Below, in pieces: positions 50,589 through 59,917 of a stretch of 64,000 bases of DNA. Location: positions 2,326,457-2,390,456 of the forward strand of contig VZRZ01004300.1 of assembly GCA_013398175.1 (NCBI GenBank), read 5' to 3'. This DNA is from Climacteris rufus (Eukaryota > Chordata > Aves > Passeriformes > Climacteridae). Positions within the stretch are counted from its first letter, which is position 1. Each line of letters begins with the position of its first letter. Position numbers and translations under genes: made by a program. The notes beneath the pieces are model-generated. The model was not told the DNA's origin. It saw nothing but the letters and a program-made list of their open reading frames with translations, and made no database searches.

Positions 50589-50621
50589 AGGAAGGAAGGA
50601 AGGAGGGAAGGAAGGAAGGAA
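50557..50621. repeat. Compound (AGGC)7(AGGA)n microsatellite
   Basis: Seven perfect AGGC units (50557-50584) switch to about nine AGGA units with one GGAGGG interruption. Purine-rich on the plus strand, whereas the array at 49935-50360 is purine-rich on the minus strand. Confidence 0.97.
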
Positions 50622-51379
50622 AATTTTTAATCTTCTCAAAAGATTCCACCTGACAGCTCTCTGATGTTTTTATAATCATTATTTTTAGCATGTATTTTCA
50701 TTAAAATAGAAGTCCAAATCACAGTGGACTAAAACAGTGATCCAAACCTCAGCTATTGAGTGTGAATACACTTCGGGTTTCCAAAGTGATATATTAGTGT
50801 TTTCTTGTTTTCTGATTACTAGTGATATTGAGCTATTGCATTTGAAATGGCACAGTAAGCTTTTAGCCTGAGACACCTTGGTGCGAAGAAGATTGCCCAT
50901 ATAATATTTGTTTAAAAAACCACACAAAACTGTATGTGTACTGTTGATATCTCAAGAAGAATGGCACCGTGTAAAGCTATTTGATCTGGTGTAGGAGTGA
51001 GTCTTTAGTCCTGTTTACATGTGGCTGATCTGGAGTTAGAAGAATAAAAATGTCAAAGAAAATAAGCAAGATGACATACCCTGTCTTGTCCCAGGTTGCT
51101 GAACTGAACAAAGCCGAGGTTTTCAGTGCCCTGCAGTTTAGCCTGACTTTTTTTGCCTTTCAGTCTGTACTTTTGGAAATGCAGCAAGACATGAAGAGAG
51201 AACTGTGAAGAGACCTTGTGTGGTTAATATAGTTTGCCCTTATTTCTTTCTCAGAAATGGTTTTAGAAGAAATTAAAAAGGACATTCGCCTAAAGGCAGA
51301 CACAAGGCACAGGAAATTTAATCCTGCATGGCTAAAGTTTGGCCAAATTATAAGCATCTGATAACAGGGTCTTTTATAT
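50622..51379. other. Unique non-coding DNA
   Basis: No gene, repeat or motif cluster I can support. Confidence 0.5.
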
Positions 51380-51960
51380 ATAATGCAAAGGATTTGGCAA
51401 CTTCGGCTGTCAGCAGAGGAATACAGAAGTTGAGGACATTGTATTTATTGCTGGTTTAGGACAGGGAGCAGCCAATCAAACCACAGGTTTTTCACAATAT
51501 TGACAGCTAACAACAGCCCAGCTCATTAGAGCCCCTCTGCCAGAAGAGTGCAGCAATCCCATAATTGAGAAATAAGTGCATCTCTCCAAGTCTGTAGTCC
51601 CTACACTCTGTTGAGCTGAAGCAATTCCATCTCAGTATAATAAGGCGTGAAGCCTAACATCATGTACATGAATAAAAAATACTATCTTTTTATAATGTGA
51701 TCAAATTTGAGTTCCTGTTGGGGCAATAACCTGGAGTTTCCTGATATCTCTGCATTTAAAACCTCAATTATAGCTCTACATTCTGCATCGTTTTGCCTTG
51801 AATACATAACAGATGTTTATATTGAGATGAATGCTTTGTGGACCCAGAACTGTCATCAGACCTCTCATAATCACATTTTCACCTATGCATATGGTGTACA
51901 CCTGTGGCTTGATGGAATTGTACTCAATTGCAGTGTGGGAGGTTTAAAGACAGCACTGGA
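51380..51960. other. Candidate conserved non-coding elements (two blocks)
   Basis: Block one (51390-51600) is repeat-free and rich in binding-site-like words: CAGCCAATCAAACCACAGG near 51470 (CCAAT and RUNX-like ACCACA), ATTGACAGCTAACAACAGCC near 51499, and CTCATTAGAGCCCCTCTGCC near 51522. Block two (51770-51950) includes GAATACATAACAG, CACCTATGCATATGGTGTAC near 51881, and a tail rich in complex sequence. The plus frame 51707-52003 (98 codons) spans block two but has no recognisable domain. An enhancer is the most plausible reading; this is texture-based. Confidence 0.3.
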
Positions 51961-54900
51961 TTTTTATTCTTTTGTAATATTTTTCATTCACATTACTTTT
52001 TAATGCTTTTTTCCCGTTTAGTACATAAAGCAAGTGCAGTAATCCAAGAAGAACCAAGGTTCTTTTAAAGCTGCACATGCCTCTGTTTTGCATAGAAAAA
52101 TACACATTTGGGTTAGTAATATAATATATAATACAATATAATTTCAATATAGGCAAGATTTGAATGTTCTAAGGAAATGTCATGGGATAGTAATAGATTT
52201 CTCTGCTAAAGATACACAGAAGAATCCTAAGAAAACCAGCCTGGAATACAAAGTAGAGGTGTATCAAATACGTGTGGGTTTTGATGTTTATCTATTTTTG
52301 TAAAGCAGATACACCTTGAAATATAATGCCAAGAAACTGTCAGGATCTATTTTTAATTCCCCATTTACAGACACATCTGCTCTTCTGTGAAAGGTCTGTG
52401 GTGGTATATTTCAACACAGGTTTCCATACACCAAAACCACCTAACATTAGAATAGCAAGGGATGGGGATTAAGACAACTGTATCCCATCAGATGTGCTCT
52501 CTTGAAGATAAAACACCAGATGTTTTTGGGAACTGGATCTTTATCATTACCGAATTTGATATGAAACAGGGCAATTGCTGGGATGTGTGTTTGCCTATGA
52601 AGACCTTCTCACACAGGAAAAGCTTGATGCAGAAAGAAAACAGCTAGAATTAGTAGGACAAAACTATCATCACGGTCAGTCCAAAACACAAGGGTGGCTT
52701 CTCTTTGTTGCAGGCTTTTCTTATCAAGCACCTGTTTTATTGTATGTTGTCTGTCTTCTCAATTTAGTCTGCCAAACAGCCACCAGTAAGAAAATGGAGT
52801 ATGAGGAGGAAAACCATAAGAAAAAGGTGATAAAAAATCTCCTGATCCCCAGTAGGCAGCTTCACTAATTCTACACGTGAGAACATGGAGAACAGTCTGT
52901 TAATGAAAAATAGTCAAATCCCAGTGGATTCTTGCTTTGAATTCTGAAACTGTGTCCTGTGATTTTGCATTCATGGGCTTACTATTGGCTTAACCCAACA
53001 CCTAATGAAGCTGATGAGACTCCTTCCTATGAAGTCAATGGGTCAGCAACTAGTGCACAAACCAAGAATTTTTAAATCTGTGTGCAACTGAAGATAAGAA
53101 CAATTAGAGTAGTTTCTCTTGTTTGCAGTTCCAATAGACAGATCCCCCTTTGGATTAATTAAAATCCCAGTGAAGAATCTAAAGTAGCTGCTTATCTAAA
53201 CCTTTTTACAAAAACTGAATATTAAATTATTTTCAGGCCAAAATGAATGGCAAGTTCTTTAAAATATTCTAAGTTGTAGGGGTGTAATATCAAAATTGTA
53301 AATCCATAGAATGAAAAATCACTAGGGAAACTTAAACAATAAAGACTATTCTTTTTCTTTATCATATCCTCAATTGCATCTTCCTACTGAACAATTATAC
53401 ATGGAATTAAATTAACAGTGAAATCATGGGTAAGAGACATATGCTATAAACTTAATATTAGCCTTAGTTAATTCTGCATGCATTTCCTGCAACAGGATTT
53501 TCATATGTACAAACAAAATGTTTCTCTGAACTATATAAAATGCATCTCCAGAAGTCAAATGGGTTCAAGTGTACTCTAAAAGTTTTAAATGATTATGTTG
53601 TTTGGCTTCTTTGTCAAAATCAGCTAGAAATTTGCTTTCTGTGCTCCTAGGCTTCTTTTGTGTGCAGATAGTTGTGTTAAGGGAAAAAAAGTGCCAACCT
53701 ATAATCCCAAACCTCCAACAATCTACATTTATAAAACCCATCTCTTTAAAAAGGAAATATAACAATGATGTCTTAATAGCAGAGTTTTATATAAAGTTTT
53801 ATATGGAAGAGAAAAATTTGTCTATCCCTAGAGGCATAACAAAATTTGATATGCTTAGTTTTTTTCCTGTTGGTGCTTATCTCCTTGGTATTTAAATTGC
53901 AACTTGTTAGCCATTACTCATGATGTTTGCCATATTTTGCTGGTTTTCATACACAGTCAAATTAACTTTTTTTTTTTTTTTCCTATAAGGAACACAGAAA
54001 TGAAATAAATAGTTATAAAATCTTCTGTCACTTACAAGTATAAACTTTGGACTTTATCAGGTGAGCAAAGGACAAGAAAATAGTCCAAGCATTCATTTCT
54101 ACCATAAACAAAGATAAAAATCCATTACTTGGGATCCAGTTTTAAACTCAGGAGAAGTGTGAGGATGGTTGTATACAACAGTTTTAGCATTCACTGGAAG
54201 CTGCTTTTTGAGCTCACACATACACAGTCTTGTAGGCAAAATGGTTTTATGAATAAATTAGCCCAGTTATGAGTAGGATCTTATGACGTGTTCTGAGAGT
54301 TTTGGCATAGTTTATTACATAAGTGAAGACATAATTATGGGAAAGTGTTTGAAAAGTACTGGGGAGTACCTTGAAATGATAAACATTTAGTATTTCAATA
54401 ACAAAAGGGGAAAAGGAAACAACCTTCACCATCTATTAAGTATGACATTTTGCAGGGGTTGCTAAATGAACATTGTGTATTAACAAATATCAAAGGGAAG
54501 TCTTCTGATTCAAGCTACTGGTCATTTTCCTTTGTGAAGTTAATTATTTCCTCAATAGTTAATGGTCTCCATCAGATTGGCAACTTCTGTAACTTGGGAA
54601 AAATGAGTAAACACTGCCTCCAGTCAGGCTCCAGAACTGTTAACTCAGGATGAATATGTGGATAGCCTCTGATTTTGAGCAGAGATTTATTACTTGGTTT
54701 TCCAATAGCTCATTAGGTGTATGTCTGCATTTAGATACACAACTTTCCCCTTTGCTTCAAACATCAGTATTTTCTGCTATGTATCTCTATTAAGTATTGC
54801 CTGCATCAAAAGCAAGGTGCTTCTTGAAAGCGCTGCTGCTACACAGAGTGTAACCATTGCTTCTGTAAGTAACTCGGTTTTGCAGCAAAGAGTCTTCTTC

Positions 54901-55499
54901 AAGAAGTCATGGCAAAGCAGCCTTATTTAAGTTTGGTAACATTCTTACTTCTTAATATCTTCTGTCATTAGCTGAATTCTTCTGAGGCCACTGCTACTTG
55001 AAAAGCACTATGCTAGATGGCTTTAGTAGACTATATTTTTTCAGGCTGTGTGCTGTAAGGTTTGCTTCTAATCTAACAAAGGTATGCCCACAGAGTCTTA
55101 AAAGAGTGATTACTGGAGTAAATAATTTCCATTATCAATCTAGACAAATGTTTTTCAGTGTAAGATGCAGAATTGTTGTAACAAATCCATCCTCTGAAAA
55201 CCTAAATATCATAAAATATATAAAGAGATTGAAGTAATAATTATCATCCCTCATATTATTTTCTTGTTAAGGTGATTATTTTATTTTTATAATTTAAGAT
55301 GCTAATATTATATTTTTGTGTGATAATCACATATATAGTATCTTGAAATTAAAACCTCATTCCATCTAAAATGCCAGGAGGATCTGAACTTTTGTTGCAG
55401 TTCATTATCATTAAGTAGCTATCCAAGAGGAAAATTACTCAGATTGACTTGTAGGTTCAGGTGTTCCAGCTAGTGTCTTTGGGATAATTTCTGCACAAA
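51961..55499. other. Unique non-coding DNA, one weak exon-like stretch
   Basis: No gene recognised. Near 52600-52660 a plus frame (52575-52868, 97 codons) contains a charged segment of the type EKLDAERKQLEL preceded by a fair acceptor (CTTCTCACACAG). It looks helix-like, but nothing upstream or downstream supports an exon. A long T run lies at 53967-53981. The rest is AT-rich. Confidence 0.35.
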
Positions 55500-56140
55500 T
55501 TTCTGAGCACAAATATAAACTGTGAGGGGAGTTTCTGGAGAGAAGCCCTGCAGAAAGGGATCTGGGGATGCTGATTGACAGGAGGCTCAACAGGAGTCAG
55601 CAGGGTGTGCCTGGTCAGCCCAGAGGGCAAACTGCATCCTGGAGTTCATCAAACACAGCATCACCAGACACTCCAAAAAGGGGATTATCCTGCTGTATTT
55701 GGTGTTGGTGTGGCCTCACCTTGAGTGTTGTGTGTGATTCTGGGCCTCACAATTTCAAAAGGATGTGAAGGTCCCTGAATGCATCCAGAGGAAGGCACGA
55801 AAGCTATGGAAGGGGCTGGCAGGTTTGTCCTGTGAGGAGCAGCTCAGGACGCTGGGGTTTTCTTGTTTGGAGAGAGGGAGCCTCAGGAGTGACCTCATTG
55901 TTCTCTACAGTTTCCTGAGAAGAGCAAGGAGAGAGGGGGGTGATGGTTTCTTCTCCCTTGGACACAGAGCCAGGATATATTGGGATGGCTGAAAGCTGCA
56001 TCCATCAGGAGAGGTTAGGACTTGACATACAGAAGCATTTCTTTACCAAAAAAGTGATCAAACCCAGGAACAGGCTTCCTAGAGAGGTGGTGAATACCCT
56101 GAGCTGGTCAGTGTTGAAGAGGCTTTTGGACAACACCTTT
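55500..56140 (+). mobile_element. CR1 LINE ORF2 fragment, forward, without its 3' end
   Basis: Successive blocks match the end of the avian CR1 reverse-transcriptase ORF: CCCTGCAGAAAGGGATCTGG, GCTGATTGACAGGAGGCTCA, GAGGGCAAACTGCATCCTGG, TGGCCTCACCTTGAGTGTTG, GAAGGTCCCTGAATGCATCC, GTGACCTCATTGTTCTCTAC and GGAACAGGCTTCCTAGAGAG. Translation runs through three plus frames (55568-55768, 55765-55992, 55940-56164), so at least two frameshifts have broken it. In the last frame the motif NRLPREVV and its neighbours are those of the CR1 C-terminus. After the block encoding 'LLDNTF' the match is lost. The usual 3' UTR and ATTCTATGA repeat are not seen, so the 3' end is either deleted or replaced. Confidence 0.88.
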
Positions 56141-57879
56141 AGAGCCCTCAGAGCTGCGTCATAGCTTGTCATGCAGAACATAGAAGAACTAATCTAATCT
56201 ACCTCACCATGAGTCAAATAACTCAAAAACTGGACTCTTATTTGCCTGACATGCCAGGGCTTCTTCATCTCCAAAAACACACTCAAGGACACATAATACA
56301 GAGGTTACAAGCAGAAACAGGATTTTAAAAATTTAATATAATTTTATTTATTTTATGTTATTCTTCTGAATCTGCTTCAGAGCCAATGCTCACAAGCATT
56401 AACACAATGCACACATGTAGCCAGGAGCAGGCTGCTAGATTCTTGAATTTGAAGAATGCATTTTATCTTGAAAAAACATACCGTGCAGTCTGGCAAAGAA
56501 TAGCCACAGAGCCACAGAGATAGCAGAAGGAATATAGGCCAAGCAGTGCCTGTTTCCTGAAGAGTGAGAACTTGCAGAATGATGATCAGTACTGACCGCA
56601 CACAGAAGAAGAAAAATAAAAGGTGTGTGGTACCACAGGATATTTTCCAAATCAACACATATCAATGACAAGCACATTTTGCCTTCCAAAACTTTCTCCA
56701 CTGTGCTGCTTGGACAGCGATGCATGAAAACCACACTCTTGCCTGACCTGTGATTGTAATGTACAGAGAGAAAGATCAAAAGTGGCAGCTCTGGATGGGA
56801 CAGCAAACCTGGTGCCCTTCCAAGCACAGATTGTTCTCCACAAGCAAGAATGCCTGGGGAAATGAAGCCAAAGGAAGAGCAGAGCTTGCTTCTCCAAGCT
56901 TGCAATGGGTAAAAGGGTGACAGAGACGTTCAGGGTGCTAGTGGTGCCTTGGAGGTACCTGAGAGGAGTAACATCATCTTAGTCTATCTTGGACATGGAA
57001 TACCTGACCAAAAAGAGGGGAAAACCTGTGCAGGTAACATGACGTCTCAGGATCAGACAGATAAGATTCTGGTACACTGAGCTGAGAAAAGGCTTGGCAG
57101 TGCTTCACTGTTATCAGTCCCTCACAATCTAGTTGCAAAGCCCAGATACTGCTGGAAGATCTGTGACCCGTTTTGCAGATGAAAATGTACCAACACAGAG
57201 ACAGTGGCTTCTCAGGGAGCTGGTGACCAAGCTGAAAATAGATGAGGTAGGATTTAACAACAATATAACTCCTGTTGAGAGAAATTTTGCATGATGTATG
57301 ACTTCAAAAGAGGCACTGCATATAAACCTCTCTTGATCCCTTCCTGTTACTTTATTTACTCAGACGACTTTAAAGATCTGAACCTAAATCCACAGGCTGG
57401 GGTTAGTGATAGGCATCTGCTCTGAGGGATCAGCTTGATAGGAAACCACATACAAGGATGTGTGACTGCAAATCCTCTTCCATCCACATAAAATATACTT
57501 GGGAAAAACAACAGCATGCTGGATTCATATCTACCTATATAAAGTAAGTCACTGATTAAGTACCACTTGCCTGTTCATTATGCTTGAGCTTCTGTTTCAG
57601 AACAGACGTTGTGGCAGGATTGATCCTGTGTGTGTTCAACTTCAGTACAGATTAACACATTTTTGCATTACCTGCTTTTAGCATCAGAAACCATTCATTT
57701 CTGCAACTCTTTTTATTTCCTACTCCCTGGTATCCTTAAACATCAAAAGAAATATACATAACCTAGAACTGGAGAGTTACAGCATTTATAGAGGGTTTAT
57801 AAGTCCTTATTATGGCTAAGCTATAATTTTGAGTTTTCCAGGAAAACAACAAGGCTAGAACACATCAGGACAAAAAGAC
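56141..57879. other. Unique non-coding DNA
   Basis: Frames at 56377-56905 on the minus strand overlap in different phases (93, 156 and 81 codons) without any recognisable domain. No repeat family recognised. Confidence 0.45.
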
Positions 57880-58032
57880 TTTTTTTTTTTTTTTTTNNNN
57901 NNNNNNNNNNNNNNNNNNNNNNNNNNNNNNNNNNNNNNNNNNNNNNNNNNNNNNNNNNNNNNNNNNNNNNNNNNNNNNNNNNNNNNNNNNNNNNNNNNNN
58001 NNNNNNNNNNNNNNNNNNNNNNNNNNNNTTTT
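57880..58032. other. Poly-T run and assembly gap
   Basis: Seventeen T (57880-57896) precede 132 undetermined bases (57897-58028), and four T follow. As with the gap at 1660, the break lies inside a T homopolymer. Minus-strand frames with poly-Lys and X are artefacts. Confidence 0.95.
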
Positions 58033-58811
58033 GTGATGGTCAGTGGTGAATTCTGAGGTAGACATACTTTAAATGACAGCATTTTTGCCCAGGGTCTCAT
58101 GAGGGCAAAAATACAAGCAGTCTCATCAGCAATCTTCCACTACTAGGAGAAGACAACAAAAAAGGTACCAAGAAGAATTAAAAATTCAAGCGCACTTTCC
58201 TTAGTATATTTCTTTTACAATTTTTTTTTCTCTGTTTGGGGTACAGAGCTGCTTTTAATCTTTCATCTGCTACGTAGAAACCAGTAAACTTGCTGTACTA
58301 CATTTTGCCTGTAAATTGGGAAAGATCTTTGTTTACCTTAATACTAACCCAGAGTCTGTCATATGAAAAAAAGTGAAATAAATATACACTTGACTTTACT
58401 TACCTGAATTTACAATTCACTGCTAATACTTTCTGCAGTCCATGATTACTGGAACTCCACTTACTGAAGAAATCTGTCTGAGAAATCCAAAAGAATTTTC
58501 TTTATCAAAGACTGTGATGTTTGATGTATGTAGAGTTAGGGTTTGGAGTGATTTATTCTATTTCATCTGTAGCCACCTAGGACCTTCTCTGTAAATACTG
58601 TATTGTAAACAACATCCCAGCAAGAGCCTTATTAATTCCTACTTGTCTTTGTATGACTGCTGTAATGCAACTTTTAAGTTATCACTGTTGTTTTTTTCAT
58701 ACCAGAAGAAAACCCTAAGAGCAAGGGAAAAGGGGGAAACGGATGTTACAGTGAGTTCATTCTCCCTATAAATGGTGTATCCCATCAAATGTACTTTTTG
58801 GAATTACAGTG
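58033..58811. other. Unique non-coding DNA
   Basis: AT-rich, no gene. A T run lies at 58220-58229. This is the left flank of the ERVL-type LTR. Confidence 0.5.
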
Positions 58812-58817
58812 GTACCT
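58812..58817. repeat. Left target-site duplication of ERVL-type LTR
   Basis: GTACCT here pairs with GTATCT at 59413-59418, with one mismatch. ERVL elements usually duplicate 5 bp, so the true unit may be 5 bp with a chance match beside it. Confidence 0.55.
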
Positions 58818-59083
58818 TGGTTGTGCTGGTTTTTCCTGGGCTAGAGTTAATTTTCTTCACAGTGGCTGGTATGGGGCTGTGCTTTGGATTTGTGCTGAAC
58901 ACGGGGTTGATAATACAGAGAAGATTTTGTTGTTGATGAGCAGGGCTTGCACAAAGCCAAGGCCTTTTCTGCTTTCCATACTGACAGGATGGGGAGTGCT
59001 GGGAGATTGGGAGGAGACACAACAAAGACAGGTGATCCCAACTGACCAAAGGGATATTCCAGACCATATGGGATCATGCTCAG

Positions 59084-59090
59084 TATATAA
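59084..59090 (+). promoter_or_regulatory. TATA box of ERVL-type LTR
   Basis: TATATAA, in the U3 position expected for this LTR family, would direct transcription rightward. Activity is unknown. Confidence 0.6.
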
Positions 59091-59237
59091 AGTGGCGGGG
59101 AAAAAGGAGGAAGGGGGGGACGTTTGAAGTGATGGCATTTCTCATCCCAAGTACCTGTGATGGGGCCCTGCTCTCCTGGGGATGGCTGAACACCTGCCTG
59201 TCCATGGGAAGGGGTGAATTAATTCCTTGTTTTGCTT

Positions 59238-59262
59238 TGTGTGTGTGTATGTGTGTGTGTGT
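59238..59262. repeat. (GT)n expansion inside the ERVL-type LTR
   Basis: A GT run with one TATG interruption sits after CTTGTTTTGCTTT, where related LTRs have a short TG-containing stretch. It probably grew after insertion. Confidence 0.85.
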
Positions 59263-59278
59263 GGCTTTTTCTGTTCTT

Positions 59279-59284
59279 ATTAAA
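59279..59284 (+). terminator. ATTAAA polyadenylation signal of ERVL-type LTR
   Basis: ATTAAA, followed by CTGTCTTTATCTCAACC, is the conserved polyadenylation region of this LTR family. Confidence 0.65.
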
Positions 59285-59412
59285 CTGTCTTTATCTCAAC
59301 CTGTGAGTTTTCCAGCTGTGGTTTCCCTTCAATACTCTCCCCTATCTGGCTGGTGGGGGAGTGAGTGAGTCCTGCATGGTGCTTGGCTGCTGGCTAGGGT
59401 GAAACCACTGCA

Positions 59413-59418
59413 GTATCT
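59413..59418. repeat. Right target-site duplication of ERVL-type LTR
   Basis: GTATCT, partner of GTACCT at 58812-58817. Confidence 0.55.
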
Positions 59419-59897
59419 GAATAGACTGTCTTTTCTTTCTCTCTAGCTAATTATTTAAGAATTGGTGCTACCCTGAAACCAATGCTCTTTAAAGTGCTTT
59501 CTCAGGTGAAGGGAAGATCAAGGTATCCCACCCAAACAGGTTGACTTTCAAAGTCTGAATGTCAAGATAAAAACAGTGTCCTCTTTGAAGAGTCTCAGAT
59601 CAAAACATTTTTAGCACTTTTGTTCAGTGAGTAACTTCAATTTATGTGAATGATGAAATGAAAAATTTAAAAACTTTATTTGGCAATCTCAGAAATGAAT
59701 TAGAAAAATAAATTAATAATTATCTGATGCTTTTCCAAATATGTACTCATTCTGACATGATGGAGACACTCCTGCAAGTTTCCTTAGAAGTCATCCTTTG
59801 AGGACCAGACTGCCATTCTGACTTATGTGGAGTATTATCTTACTTTTATCTTAAAGTGGGTGGGGTTGTGTTTTTGTTTTGTTTTGGTTTTTATTTG
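59419..59897. other. Unique non-coding DNA
   Basis: AT-rich right flank of the LTR, ending in a GTTTT-rich run at about 59870. No gene seen. Confidence 0.5.
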
Positions 59898-59917
59898 GTT
59901 TGTTTGTTTGTTTGTTT
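59898..59917. repeat. (GTTT)5 microsatellite
   Basis: Five perfect GTTT units, preceded by a degenerate GTTTT-rich stretch from about 59870. It sits in the plus frame 59856-60272 (138 codons), whose hydrophobic start comes from this low-complexity sequence. Confidence 0.95.

Larger units (their letters stand above)
58818..59412 (+). mobile_element. Solo LTR, avian ERVL type
   Basis: This 595-bp element opens TGGTTGTGCTGGTTTTTCCT and closes ACCACTGCA. It carries the block order of the widespread avian ERVL LTR: GGCTAGAGTTAATTTTCTTC, GTATGGGGCTGTGCTTTGGA, AAGGCCTTTTCTGCTTTCCA, AACTGACCAAAGGGATATTC, a TATATAA box (59084-59090), GATGGCTGAACACCTGCCTG, ATTAAA (59279-59284) and GGGAGTGAGTGAGT near the end. 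No internal retroviral genes flank it, so it is a solo LTR. CpG sites are mostly gone, which suggests it is older than the LTR at 2660. Short frames across it on both strands (58789-59127, 58804-59138) are not genes. Confidence 0.9.

Noticed and set aside
58789..59138. ORFs on both strands near 59 kb as genes
   Set aside because: They overlap the ERVL-type LTR, and frames of similar length appear on both strands.
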